Positions 16,556 to 25,428 of a DNA stretch of 64,000 nucleotides are shown here, in pieces. The notes below the pieces were generated by a model. The model saw only the letters and a list, made by a program, of their open reading frames with translations, had not been told where the DNA came from and searched no databases. The stretch lies in NCBI RefSeq assembly GCF_042678945.1, contig NZ_JBHTLM010000015.1:1-64000 (forward strand). The letters are read 5' to 3'. The translations under genes were made by a program, and so were the position numbers. The stretch is from Fontibacillus puldeungensis (GTDB lineage: Bacteria > Bacillota > Bacilli > Paenibacillales > Paenibacillaceae). How positions within the stretch are numbered: position 1 is the stretch's first letter; the number at the start of each line of letters is the position of its first letter.

Positions 16556-17710
16556 TTAAAGGTTTGCTCGAGGCGGTGCTGTCGTCCGTCCGACCACTAG
16601 CTTCGTTGGCAACGTCGTTTTGCCCGGTACTGATTCATGATGCAGGAGCTTGATAATGCTCTCGATTGCTCTTCTCCCCATCTCTATCTGGTTTTGCATG
16701 ACGTATGTAAAGTAAGGGGGACTGTATATTTTAGGACTATCGAAGCATAAAATCGACAGGTCGTCCGGTACAGAGAGTTGAAGTCTTTCCACGGCCTCAA
16801 ACACAAGCTCGGCAATTTTGTATTCCACCGCAAATACCGCAGTTATCTTCGGGTTATTCCGCAAATGCTCGACAATAATTTGGATATCCTTCTCCCGTGC
16901 CTCCAAGTCAAAGTTATTGGGTACGGAGGACGCGATATTCTCAAGCCAAAGTTCCCGCTCTACGACTATCCCACGCTCTTCATGAGCCTCAATGAATCCT
17001 TCGATCCGCTCCTCAATGGCAGTCGTATTATCGAAGGGCTGAGTAATGAAAGCAACATGCTTATGTCCTAAATCAAACAAGTACTTCGCCGCTTCCTTAG
17101 CGGCCAAAATATTGTCGCTGCTGATAGATGAAGCGGACAAGCCCTTCAAATAACGGTCTACAAGCACGAACGGGAATTGAGAAATAACCAGTTTCAAAAT
17201 TTCAGCGTTAAAGAATTCCCCTTGTGCCGGAAAAATAATCATCCCATCCACACCAAGCTCAAGCAGTTCCTGGATGGCCTCCTCCTCATATGACTGAATG
17301 CCGAAGGTTCGTCGAAGCACCAGGAAACAATGGTTTTCCCGAGCAGCCTCCTCCATCCCGTAAATGAGCTCCATTCCGTAGCTTTCGTCAAAATTAGTGA
17401 TGACCAAACCGATGAGCAGTTTGCCAGTTCTGTCCCGCTCAGGGCGCAGCACCGCCGGTGTTCCCGCAGCAGCCGGCTCCCGCAGCGTCTCATTTACAAA
17501 GGAGCCTCTACCGGGCTGGCGGATAATGTAACCCTCATTGGTTAGCATCTCTAAAGCGCGCTTGCTCGTAATTCGGCTAACACTGAACTCATCGCACAAT
17601 TCTTTTTCAGAAGGCACCCGTTCACCCGTTTTATATTGCCCGGATACAATCCGCTCTCTGATTGCCTCGTATATCTTCTCATACATCGGTTTCGATATAG
17701 AATCAGGCAT
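16556..17710 (-). CDS. GntR/LacI hybrid transcriptional regulator (AraR type)
   Basis: A 384-residue regulator with a GntR winged helix at the N-terminus (residues 5-75: YEKIYEAIRERIVSGQY, RVPSEKELCDEFSVSRITSKRALEML, YIIRQPGRGSFV) and a LacI/periplasmic-binding-like sugar sensor (about 95-380: IGLVITNFDESYGMELIYGM, FPFVLVDRYLKGL, HKHVAFITQP, DDLSILCFDSP). This is the architecture of AraR-like repressors. The ATG at 17710 has GGGGAGGAG upstream. It lies between the GH5 and GH125 operons and probably controls one or both. The palindrome at 17761-17772 may be its own operator. Confidence 0.93.
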   Translation of the reverse strand: MPDSISKPMYEKIYEAIRERIVSGQYKTGERVPSEKELCDEFSVSRITSKRALEMLTNEGYIIRQPGRGSFVNETLREPAAAGTPAVLRPERDRTGKLLIGLVITNFDESYGMELIYGMEEAARENHCFLVLRRTFGIQSYEEEAIQELLELGVDGMIIFPAQGEFFNAEILKLVISQFPFVLVDRYLKGLSASSISSDNILAAKEAAKYLFDLGHKHVAFITQPFDNTTAIEERIEGFIEAHEERGIVVERELWLENIASSVPNNFDLEAREKDIQIIVEHLRNNPKITAVFAVEYKIAELVFEAVERLQLSVPDDLSILCFDSPKIYSPPYFTYVMQNQIEMGRRAIESIIKLLHHESVPGKTTLPTKLVVGRTTAPPRANL

Positions 17711-17760
17711 GAAACTCCTCCCCGCCACAATTACACTATACAACTCAATAACATAATAAT

Positions 17761-17772
17761 ATAACATGTTAT
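17761..17772. promoter_or_regulatory. Candidate operator palindrome upstream of the GntR-type regulator
   Basis: ATAACATGTTAT is a perfect 12-bp palindrome, about 50 bp before the regulator start, embedded in a wider AT-rich stretch with partial repeats (ACATAACATG, TATGTTGTTATG). Its position suggests autoregulation. The assignment is inferential. Confidence 0.45.
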
Positions 17773-17807
17773 GTTGTTATGCAAACTTTATTTCATGAAA
17801 CTAAACA

Positions 17808-17886
17808 AAACACCCCCTAAAATTTTCCTGGATGAACGCGTCTACGCGGACCCTGCGCAAATTCATCCCTTCTAGAGGGTGCTCTG
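17808..17886 (-). terminator. Large nested stem-loop terminator after the GH5 gene
   Basis: On the minus strand an 11-bp outer stem (AGCACCCTCTA/TAGGGGGTGTT, including wobble pairs) encloses a middle stem GGATGAA/TTCATCC and an inner hairpin of CGCG arms, followed by TTTTGTTT. At nearly 80 bases it is longer than a simple terminator, and could also serve as a stabilising 3' structure. Confidence 0.65.
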
Positions 17887-17916
17887 TTTCACTAACATCA
17901 TATTGAATTGTATCAA

Positions 17917-19260
17917 TTAAGCGCCCATACCGGTGAACTTTTTAATGACCTGCGCCAGCTCTGGCCAGTATTCGCAGTTCTCATAATGGAACGAGGCAGG
18001 AAGCTCCAGCATTCGTTCCCATGGTGTCTTTTCCAGAAAAGGCTTCAGATTCTGCTCCACGCAAACGGCCTGCATAATCGTTCGCATGCGGAATTGCAGC
18101 GGATAACGTTTTTCCTTGCTAATCGGCTTAAAATACGTTTCTGCCATGTAATCGACGAGTGCTTCTCCCATGGCCTGCTCCTGCTGCTGATCCCATACCT
18201 GCTTGATTTCAGCCGCAAGCTTTCGCCAAGGCATGTCTTCCTTCGGATAAACCAGCCCCATGCAAGCCGTATCCTTATATGTCCATAAGGTCCAGGATAC
18301 ATCATGCTCCTCGCATAACCCCAGCATGTCTTCAATAAACTCAACTTGGAAATCGATCCCTGCCTTATCCAGTACAAGGCCGAGTTCTCCGCACCATACC
18401 GGTCTCTTGTATTTGTCACGGATGCTGACCAGCTTAAGAAAGCAGTCGGTTAATATGCGTTTCCGATCGGCCTTGCTCATCGCAGGCGACAGCACCTCCG
18501 GCTCATCCACAAACGGGTAGTAGTGGAAGGTGTAAGCAACCTGCGGGTCTGCAATCGGCTCCACCATGGTAAAATCGGTCGTAAACCTGTTTCCCTCCAC
18601 AAAAATGATATGGTCAGGGTCCACCTTTCGAATTGCGCGAACCACCTTGTCGTAGAACTCGTTGAAAACAGCGGCATCCGTTACAAGCGAAGGCTCATTC
18701 ACGATATCATAAGCGGCGACCCAAGGATTTCCACGGTAATGCTCCGCAATGTTAGCCCAGAGATTGACCACCGTATCCCTTAATGCCGCATAGCTCCAGA
18801 ACAAGGGGAGGCCGCTTGCGGTATCGCAGTGCCAATCCGGATTTTGCCCTCCGGGTACGGTGTGCAGGTCGAGGATCGCGTAGATCTCATATTTTTCACA
18901 TAGCGAGATCACATGATCCAGATACTTAAAGCCCTCCTGCTTCACGACGGACGGGTTCTGATCATCAATAAAGTACTTATAGTTGAATGGTAGTCTAAGC
19001 GCATTAACCCCTAAGCTTTTCAGCAGTTCAAAATCCTTTTCATCCATAAATTCCATCAGAAATCGATCAAAAAACTGCTTGCTTCTTTCCTCGCCGTATA
19101 CCTCCCCGAATGCCTTCTTGATCATCGTGTCCGTCCCCGGAAATCCGATCATGAAATGCTCCAGATTCATCCACGTGCCTAGTCCAAAGCCGCGAAATAC
19201 AATATTTTGACCGTTCACTTTAAATTGTTCTCCGTCCACCTGAACGAAATACGGTGACAT
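17917..19260 (-). CDS. Glycoside hydrolase family 5 protein, cytoplasmic
   Basis: A 447-residue GH5-type beta-glycosidase. The acid/base is in YDIVNEP (E189) and the nucleophile in VWCGELG (E292), with the supporting motifs GVNALRLPFNY, LDLHTVPGGQN and FHYYPF all in family order. There is no signal peptide. Being the fourth gene of a binding protein-permease-permease operon, it should cleave an imported beta-linked oligosaccharide in the cytoplasm. GH5 covers cellulase, mannanase and glucosidase activities; the exact bond cannot be read here. About 110 residues after the barrel are an extension I do not recognise. Confidence 0.9.
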   Translation of the reverse strand: MSPYFVQVDGEQFKVNGQNIVFRGFGLGTWMNLEHFMIGFPGTDTMIKKAFGEVYGEERSKQFFDRFLMEFMDEKDFELLKSLGVNALRLPFNYKYFIDDQNPSVVKQEGFKYLDHVISLCEKYEIYAILDLHTVPGGQNPDWHCDTASGLPLFWSYAALRDTVVNLWANIAEHYRGNPWVAAYDIVNEPSLVTDAAVFNEFYDKVVRAIRKVDPDHIIFVEGNRFTTDFTMVEPIADPQVAYTFHYYPFVDEPEVLSPAMSKADRKRILTDCFLKLVSIRDKYKRPVWCGELGLVLDKAGIDFQVEFIEDMLGLCEEHDVSWTLWTYKDTACMGLVYPKEDMPWRKLAAEIKQVWDQQQEQAMGEALVDYMAETYFKPISKEKRYPLQFRMRTIMQAVCVEQNLKPFLEKTPWERMLELPASFHYENCEYWPELAQVIKKFTGMGA

Positions 19261-19288
19261 GTAAATCCTCCTTTGATCGCTTCTTCTC

Positions 19289-20143
19289 TTAGTTCTTCAT
19301 CCCGGAGAAGGCAACCCCTTTAGTAAAGAAGCTCTCTCCCGCGAGAAAAATAATGACCATCGGCAAAATAGCGCAAACCGTACCGGCCATCGTAAGCCCG
19401 TAATCCATCGTGTGCTCCGTCCGGAACACCTGAAGCCCGAGCTGCAGCGTCTTCAGCTTGTCATCATGAATGTAAATAAGTGGGGCTAGATAATCATTCC
19501 ATATAAATGTAAAGGTGAAAATCGATAAGGTAGAAAGACCCGGTTTGGCCAGCGGCATCATAATCCGCCAAAAGATTCTCCATTCGCTGCTGCCATCGAC
19601 ACGCGCCGCTTCATTTAGCTCTATCGGCAAACTGAGGAAAAACTGGCGCATCAGGAAAATGCCAAATGCGCTGAACACCTGGACAAGAATATATCCGGTA
19701 TGCGTGTTGTACAGCCCCAGCTTGGAGACGATTGCGAACTGCGGCACCATAATCGACTGCCAAGGGACCATCATATTCGTCATGAACAGCAGGAAAATGG
19801 CATTTTTAAACGGCACCTTCAGCCGAGCGAATGCATAAGCCGACATTGAGCAAATGATGACCTGCAGCACTGTGATGATCACCGACAGCTTGATTGTATT
19901 CCAGTAATAATCGCCAAATGGAATCGCCGTCCACACCTGCTTGTAGTTATTGAAATATAAGCTGCTTGGAATCCAGTTCATCGGATTTTTAAACGTCTCA
20001 ACGTCCGTTCGCAAGGAAGTGGACAGCATCCATAAAAACGGAAACAGCATCAAGAGGGAAGCGATCAGTAATACGGTTAATAATAGTAGCTTAAGGGCAG
20101 TGGTCTTCGTCTTCCTTGCTCCAAATATACTTGTTGCCGACAT
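19289..20143 (-). CDS. Carbohydrate ABC transporter permease (MalG type)
   Basis: A 284-residue subunit with EAA loop LNEAARVDGSSEWRIFWRIM and C-terminal GESFFTKGVAFSGMKN. GAGGGGTAACG precedes the ATG. It lies 15 bases after its partner permease and 28 bases before the GH5 gene, so all four genes should be one transcript. Confidence 0.95.
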   Translation of the reverse strand: MSATSIFGARKTKTTALKLLLLTVLLIASLLMLFPFLWMLSTSLRTDVETFKNPMNWIPSSLYFNNYKQVWTAIPFGDYYWNTIKLSVIITVLQVIICSMSAYAFARLKVPFKNAIFLLFMTNMMVPWQSIMVPQFAIVSKLGLYNTHTGYILVQVFSAFGIFLMRQFFLSLPIELNEAARVDGSSEWRIFWRIMMPLAKPGLSTLSIFTFTFIWNDYLAPLIYIHDDKLKTLQLGLQVFRTEHTMDYGLTMAGTVCAILPMVIIFLAGESFFTKGVAFSGMKN

Positions 20144-20158
20144 CGTTACCCCTCTTTC

Positions 20159-21046
20159 CTAATAAGTGACCCATTTTTTCTCAAGCTTAAATTGAATAAT
20201 CGAGACAATGACAATAATTAAGAACAGGACGACAGCCATCGCGGAGGCATAGCCCATTTTGTAGTTAACGAAGGCCTCTTGGTATATCCGATACACAAGT
20301 ACGTTGGTGGAACGCCCTGGTCCACCGTTTGTCATGACCGATACGAGGTCGAACACTTGGAATGAGTTGATGATTGTAAGGATTAATGACATAAATATAG
20401 TTGGCGACAACCCAGGAAGTGTAATGTATAAGAAACGCTTCCATGGACCTGCTCCATCCAGCTTAGCCGATTCATACAAAAAATCGGGAATTCCCTGAAT
20501 GCCTGCGAGCATCATCAGCATATAAAAGCCAAAGTTCTTCCATACGGAAACCAGTACAACCGCAATCAAAGCCCAATGCGTTGACATTAACCAGTCCGGC
20601 GGATTGGCAATCCCGATCGATTTCAATATGCCGTTGATCGGCCCGCGCATCGGATTAAACATGAGTCCCCATACGATCGCAACCGAAACCATCGATGTAA
20701 TTTGCGGAAAATAAAACGCCATACGGAAATATTTTTTGAAATGGAAGACACTGTTTAGCGCGACGGCTGCGATCAGTGACACGAGCAGCGTCAAAGGTAC
20801 AAACAGGGCAGCATAGATAAGGTTGTTCCCCAAGGATACTTTGAAATAATCGTCCTTGAACAAATGCACAAAATTGTCCAGGCCGACAAAGTTTGGCGTA
20901 ATGTTAAATCCCCCGTAATCCGTAAAGCTCATAACTAAGCCGTAAAGCAGCGGGAGAAAAATAAACAACACAAACAGCAGCAGCGCCGGGAGCAGGAATA
21001 GAATCGCTGTCATGTACTCTCGTTGAAGCCGGTGGTTTAGATGCAT
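20159..21046 (-). CDS. Carbohydrate ABC transporter permease (MalF type)
   Basis: A 295-residue inner-membrane subunit, first helix AILFLLPALLLFVLFIFLPL, EAA loop YESAKLDGAGPWKRFLYITL. The ATG is preceded by AAGGGGAATC. It is the second gene of the GH5 operon, separated from the binding-protein gene by the stem-loop at 21069-21099. Confidence 0.95.
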   Translation of the reverse strand: MHLNHRLQREYMTAILFLLPALLLFVLFIFLPLLYGLVMSFTDYGGFNITPNFVGLDNFVHLFKDDYFKVSLGNNLIYAALFVPLTLLVSLIAAVALNSVFHFKKYFRMAFYFPQITSMVSVAIVWGLMFNPMRGPINGILKSIGIANPPDWLMSTHWALIAVVLVSVWKNFGFYMLMMLAGIQGIPDFLYESAKLDGAGPWKRFLYITLPGLSPTIFMSLILTIINSFQVFDLVSVMTNGGPGRSTNVLVYRIYQEAFVNYKMGYASAMAVVLFLIIVIVSIIQFKLEKKWVTY

Positions 21047-21068
21047 AATACGATTCCCCTTTAGATTA

Positions 21069-21099
21069 CTGTCACCACCGCCCTAGGCAGTGGTGACAG
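21069..21099 (-). promoter_or_regulatory. Intercistronic hairpin between binding-protein and permease genes
   Basis: CTGTCACCAC/GTGGTGACAG is a perfect 10-bp stem whose loop itself contains GCC/GGC. No T-run follows. Third instance of the same arrangement in this window. Confidence 0.75.
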
Positions 21100-21129
21100 C
21101 GCAATGACATTCTATAAATCGTTCCTTAG

Positions 21130-22425
21130 CTACTTACCGAGTATCGATTTCCGTTGATTTTCAAACTCCTTGATCGTCTTATCGAGCGGCTGTTGCTGGA
21201 ACAGGTACAAATCTCTTTGTTCCTTAAAGGCCTTGTTCACTTCGTCGATTTGAGCGATCGGTTGGTTTTCGACGACCGTCTTCGCATCGAAGAAGAAGTT
21301 GCTCCCTTGAATTCCGGTAGCTTTCAGGAACGAAGCTTTGGTAGCGTCACTGGAGTAAGCCGGCAGCACACTCGATTCAGCGATAATCGATTCACCTTTT
21401 TCACCGCCCAGGAACTCTACAAACTTAAAGGCCGCATCGATGTTTTTGCTGTTCGGGTTAATGCCGACAAAGGTACTTACACCACCGACCGTAGTTGGTT
21501 CGCTCACCCCATCCGGAAGAGGAAGCGGGGCCATGTCGAAGTTCATCTTTGCTTTCCCGGCAGCGATGTCGGCTTTCAGCATGTTGATGGTCCATTCCCC
21601 ATTCACAAGCATCGCGACGTTACCGCCTTCAAATTGCTTGATCCAGTCAACGCTCTCTGCTTTCATTTGTTTATAGCTCATATGGGATTGATCCTTATAA
21701 TACAAGCGGTCCAAATACTCCAGAAAATTAGAAACTTCCGTCAAATCATCATCCAGGATCGTCGCTCCCTTTTGCAGGGCACCGAGCGGAGCGATCATCC
21801 AATCGGCATAATAGCCGCCCCATTGCTTGCTTGTGCCGTCACCCTTCGTCAGCTGTTTAGCCAGCTGGGCGTATTTTTCCCAGGTCATTTGCGTCGGATA
21901 TTTCACGCCGGCTTTGTCGAACAGGTCCTTGTTATAGAACAAGGCATATTCGGAAGTACGATAAGGCAGCGCATAGTATTTGCCTTCCGTCAACACTCTG
22001 GTAATATCCTGATAGCTTGGGCCATAGGCACCGACATCCAGGTTCGCCGCTTTCACGCGGTCGGTCAGATCCACCAGTTGTTTTTTCGAAGCAAATGTAC
22101 CGAGCATCGCAGTCCCGTTTAGACTGTATATATCCATCTGAGAACCGCCGGACAGGTTATTCATGATTTGCGTATTGTACTCATCATCTTTACTTGTGAC
22201 CATGTTCAATTTGACTTCAATATCGCTGTTCTGGTTGTTAAAAGCTTCGACTACTTTCTTCATGTAATCGGCTTCATCATTCCATGTGTAGTACTGCAAT
22301 GTAACCTTGCCTTGTGGTTTGCTGGCTGAATCACCGGTGTTGGAGCTTCCTCCACCGCAGCCCGCCATGGCCGTCAGCATCAAACCTACGAGTAACAGAA
22401 TTGCCGCCTTACGTCCCCTTTTCAT
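21130..22425 (-). CDS. Sugar ABC transporter substrate-binding lipoprotein
   Basis: Extracellular solute-binding protein of 431 residues with signal peptide AAILLLVGLMLTAMAGC, the Cys being lipidated, then a Gly/Ser linker. Mature motifs VTLQYYTWNDEADYMKKVVE, MDIYSLNGTAML, YYALPYRTSEYALFYNKDLF and AAFKFVEFLGGEKGES fit family 1. GGAGG precedes the ATG. First gene of the GH5 operon and divergent from the histidine-kinase gene. Confidence 0.95.
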   Translation of the reverse strand: MKRGRKAAILLLVGLMLTAMAGCGGGSSNTGDSASKPQGKVTLQYYTWNDEADYMKKVVEAFNNQNSDIEVKLNMVTSKDDEYNTQIMNNLSGGSQMDIYSLNGTAMLGTFASKKQLVDLTDRVKAANLDVGAYGPSYQDITRVLTEGKYYALPYRTSEYALFYNKDLFDKAGVKYPTQMTWEKYAQLAKQLTKGDGTSKQWGGYYADWMIAPLGALQKGATILDDDLTEVSNFLEYLDRLYYKDQSHMSYKQMKAESVDWIKQFEGGNVAMLVNGEWTINMLKADIAAGKAKMNFDMAPLPLPDGVSEPTTVGGVSTFVGINPNSKNIDAAFKFVEFLGGEKGESIIAESSVLPAYSSDATKASFLKATGIQGSNFFFDAKTVVENQPIAQIDEVNKAFKEQRDLYLFQQQPLDKTIKEFENQRKSILGK

Positions 22426-22640
22426 ATTCTCTTTTTCCTCCTCTGGTTTTGATTCGCTAGGAATCGAAATGATGCTTTTTGTTACGCTTTCATTGTAGGT
22501 TTGAGGCGCCCAATCCGTAAGGTTGAAATTTTATCCCCAACAAAACTTGTGTTTGTTAGAAATGGTTGGGCCGATATATGCGCCTGAGAGGTATAATAGT
22601 TGTGCTATTCCAGATATGAGCCTATATATCACCATAAGTG

Positions 22641-22701
22641 CTCACCCGAAAAAAAGGGTGGAAGAAAGATCAACCTTTACAGGACATTCCTTACGGGTGA
22701 G
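22641..22701 (+). promoter_or_regulatory. Leader with mutually exclusive pairings before the histidine kinase
   Basis: CTCACCCG (22641-22648) can pair with GGGTG at 22656-22660 (short hairpin) or perfectly with CGGGTGAG at 22694-22701. That resembles a simple RNA switch, but there is no T-tract, so any effect would be on translation or stability. The rest of the gap 22426-22755 shows only AT-rich sequence in which I could not place a promoter with confidence. Confidence 0.35.
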
Positions 22702-22755
22702 AATGGACATATATTGTATTCATCTCATCCATTCAGCGAAGAGGTGCGAGAAGAG

Positions 22756-24279
22756 ATGTTTATATTCTCCATGTCTATCCTATTCGTTGGGATCGCGATC
22801 ATCAGCTTTACCCAGCGGAAGTATAGCAAAGCTACTTTATTTTTGCTCTTTATGGGCCTATCCTATCTCATTGTTATCTCCAGCATTATTATCTACCTGT
22901 CCAAGGATGCTTACTATTACAATAGTTTATATCAATACTTCGGTATTGTAAGAAGCCTGCAGAATCAGCTCATGTTTCTGCCTATTTCCCGTTATACGCT
23001 AATTCGCATGCTCAATATATCAAGCATGGCCTTCCTCTATTTTGGGCTTACTTCGGCCATCTTCTTTACATTCCGGCTCAAGCCTGTTTGGGAACGACGC
23101 ATTTTATTTCTGGTAGCGCTACCAACAGCACTGCAGGTTGTAATCTATGATCCTAGCTTCTATAAATGGTTGTACTATCAACTTTATCCGGAGCTGACTA
23201 GCCCGCAAAGCATTAAGACGGCCTATAATATCATTCATATCTTTACGTTAACATGTAACTCATCATATATCGCAGCCGGTATTGGTTTATTTATATATAC
23301 TTTTCTACATACGCCAAAGGTCCGGCAAATCCGCAGCAGCATCTTAATGATTATTATCTGCTACGCCTCCGTCCAAGTGACGTACTACTATATCAATTTC
23401 TGGGCGCCGGACATCCTAGTCATCGTATCTAAAGCAGCCGATTTTATTCGCTTCAAACCGATCAACCTTAGCGGCAACCCATTTATGTACACGCTGCTGC
23501 CGGATATAGCTATCCTTTGTCTGACCATAAGCCTGTATGGCATTTACAAATACGCTCGCATTCAAAAGAGTATAAAGAACCATGAAATGGTCATTTCCCG
23601 CAACATTGATTCGGCGGCACTGACAACTCGGGTATTCAGTCATTACATGAAAAATGAGCTACTCGCCATCCTCGCGCAAACGGAATTTCTGGAGCAGCTT
23701 TGCGAGGAATCGCCTAATGTCGTGGAGGAGATCAAGGTTATTGAACAGCGCTGCAAACGGATTTACGAAAGGCTGGATGAGGTTCACCACAACACGCTGA
23801 AAAACAAGCTGGAGCTTAAACCGATTTGCTTGAATAAGCTAACGGAGAACCTCTTGAACGAGATGCTCCCGCAATTAAAAAATGTAAATGTCAATTTCAT
23901 GCCCAGCCCGGTAGAACCGATGATTTTGGCGGACCCCTACTATTTTTCTCAAGCAGTCGAGAACATCGTGTCCAATGCCATCGATGCGCTGGATCGAGTT
24001 CCAGAGAAGGAGCGTAGGATCGATATCAGCATCACGATTCGGAACAAATGGGTAGAAATGAGCATCACGGATAACGGAAGCGGTATTGCCGATGAAAACC
24101 TGGAGCATATTTTCCAGCCCTTTTTCTCAACCAAACCGACCTCCAAAAGCTGGGGGATGGGATTATCGCTATGTCATAACATCATCACCTCCCAGGACGG
24201 GAAATTAACCGTAACTAGCCGCGAAGGGGAGGGTGCTTCTTTTCACATCGTTATGCCGTTAATCGATGCGAACATCTAA
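22756..24279 (+). CDS. Multi-pass membrane sensor histidine kinase
   Basis: A 507-residue sensor kinase. The first 280 residues contain about six or seven membrane helices (FIFSMSILFVGIAIISF, ATLFLLFMGLSYLIVIS and others) with no clear extracellular domain. The kinase core follows: H-box FSHYMKNELLAI with His296, N-box NIVSNAIDAL, G1 TDNGSGIADE, and GMGLSLCHNI. The ATG at 22756 has GAGGTG nine bases upstream; an open frame back to 22600 has no such site. Overlap or near-coupling with the response regulator at 24305 makes them a pair. Its signal is unknown, possibly something within the membrane. It is divergent from the GH5-linked sugar importer, which it may control. Confidence 0.9.
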   Translation: MFIFSMSILFVGIAIISFTQRKYSKATLFLLFMGLSYLIVISSIIIYLSKDAYYYNSLYQYFGIVRSLQNQLMFLPISRYTLIRMLNISSMAFLYFGLTSAIFFTFRLKPVWERRILFLVALPTALQVVIYDPSFYKWLYYQLYPELTSPQSIKTAYNIIHIFTLTCNSSYIAAGIGLFIYTFLHTPKVRQIRSSILMIIICYASVQVTYYYINFWAPDILVIVSKAADFIRFKPINLSGNPFMYTLLPDIAILCLTISLYGIYKYARIQKSIKNHEMVISRNIDSAALTTRVFSHYMKNELLAILAQTEFLEQLCEESPNVVEEIKVIEQRCKRIYERLDEVHHNTLKNKLELKPICLNKLTENLLNEMLPQLKNVNVNFMPSPVEPMILADPYYFSQAVENIVSNAIDALDRVPEKERRIDISITIRNKWVEMSITDNGSGIADENLEHIFQPFFSTKPTSKSWGMGLSLCHNIITSQDGKLTVTSREGEGASFHIVMPLIDANI

Positions 24280-24304
24280 ACCATGTATAAAGGAATGAGC
24301 ACAT

Positions 24305-25033
24305 GTGATGGAACCGGAAAACGACCTTTGCATTAAGGTATTGATTGTGGAAGATGACAACCTGATTGCGAAGCGATACGAAATGATTCTGGGAAAAAGA
24401 TCGGAGTTCAATATGGTCGGCATTGCCTCCACCGGGTACGAAGCCACGATGCTGGCGGCCTTATACAAACCGGATGTTATTTTGATGGACATCGAGCTGG
24501 AGGATAAGCAAGCCGGGCTGCGGGCAACCTCGGAGATTTTATCCTATATGCCGAACATTAAAATCGTCGTGCTAACGGTCGATGAAACAGACGAAACGGT
24601 GTTTAAGGCTTTCGAACTTGGTGTGACGAACTATTTGCTCAAAAATATGCCGCCTCAAGCGATCGCCAGCTCCATCATAGACGCTTATTATGGAACCCCA
24701 TCCCTGCACGCCAATATTGCGGGAAGAATCACGCGGGAATTCAAGCGGATCAAATCCTCCGAGGACAGCCTGATTCATAACTTCTACACCTTAACACAGC
24801 TTACCCCCACCGAGCTGGAGGTTCTTGAGCAGCTGATGAAGGGATACAGCCGGAAGGAAATTTGCAGCATGCGGCACGTGGAATTTTCCACGCTCAAGAC
24901 ACAAATCAACAGCATCCTGAAAAAGTTTAACAAGAGCTACATTCAGGAGGTCGTAGACGTGCTAAGGGATCTTCACATTCCGGAGATTTTATCCCAGCGG
25001 AAGGATAAAAATCTACCCCTGCCTCCGCGCTAA
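24305..25033 (+). CDS. Response regulator with C-terminal HTH
   Basis: A 242-residue response regulator: receiver domain at residues 10-130 (KVLIVEDDN, phosphoacceptor D62 in VILMDIEL, VVLTVDET, NYLLKNMPP) and a C-terminal helix-turn-helix of LuxR-like form (about 160-225, LTPTELEVLEQLMKGYSRKEI, STLKTQINSILKKF). A GTG at 24305 and ATG at 24308 are both possible starts; AAGGA is better spaced for the GTG. Partner of the preceding kinase. Confidence 0.92.
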   Translation: MMEPENDLCIKVLIVEDDNLIAKRYEMILGKRSEFNMVGIASTGYEATMLAALYKPDVILMDIELEDKQAGLRATSEILSYMPNIKIVVLTVDETDETVFKAFELGVTNYLLKNMPPQAIASSIIDAYYGTPSLHANIAGRITREFKRIKSSEDSLIHNFYTLTQLTPTELEVLEQLMKGYSRKEICSMRHVEFSTLKTQINSILKKFNKSYIQEVVDVLRDLHIPEILSQRKDKNLPLPPR

Positions 25034-25062
25034 GCCGGTGCAAGGGCGAAGCCAACACAAAA

Positions 25063-25107
25063 AAACCTCCTCTTTCTCCCCATTCGTTCGGGATGAAAAA
25101 GAAGGTT
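25063..25107 (-). terminator. Terminator between the response regulator and gerE
   Basis: The convergent gap holds an imperfect long hairpin (AACCTTCTTTTTCATCC against GGAGAAAGAGGAGGTT), with the T-run on the minus strand; it most likely ends the gerE transcript and may slow the opposing one. Confidence 0.7.
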
Positions 25108-25140
25108 TACGGTTTTCTACGCAAATGCCTTAGATTACCG

Positions 25141-25365
25141 TCAGATTTTCAGCTCCCCAAGCTTGATCAGCTCGACAACCGCCTGCGCACGACCTTTGAC
25201 GTTCAGTTTCTGCATAACATTCGAGATATGATTACGCACGGTTTTCTCGCTGATAAACAGCTGTCCCGCAATGTCGCGCGTCGTTTTATCCTGCACGAGA
25301 AGCTCAAAGACCTCTCGTTCACGATGAGTTAACAGAAATTTGCTGTTACGATCGCTGCTTTTCAA
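25141..25365 (-). CDS. gerE: Spore coat transcriptional regulator GerE
   Basis: A 74-residue protein that is a single LuxR-type helix-turn-helix: LTHREREVFELLVQDKTT, then LFISEKTVRNHISNVMQKL and KGRAQAVVELIKLGEL. Length and sequence match GerE of Bacillus subtilis almost throughout. GerE acts late in the mother cell with sigma-K, turning on or off spore coat and crust genes. A sigma-K-like promoter lies at 25429-25455. Known GerE-dependent genes in B. subtilis include cgeAB, and two CgeB-like genes lie at 54-56.6 kb here, so those could be targets; that link is inference. Confidence 0.96.
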   Translation of the reverse strand: MKSSDRNSKFLLTHREREVFELLVQDKTTRDIAGQLFISEKTVRNHISNVMQKLNVKGRAQAVVELIKLGELKI

Positions 25366-25428
25366 AATGCGTCACCCCTCCTTGCTCGGGTTTTGTGGTT
25401 TAACAAGGTTAAGGGATACAGTCAACAC

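Noticed and set aside
21154..22122. 322-codon open frame on the plus strand
   Set aside because: Antisense shadow of the third substrate-binding protein; composition (Arg/His/Phe-rich) is typical of a reverse-complement artefact.
22440..22500. AATGAAAGCGTAACAA before the GH5 operon considered as a cre site
   Set aside because: Spacing between the CG core and the final CA is one base short of the CcpA consensus.
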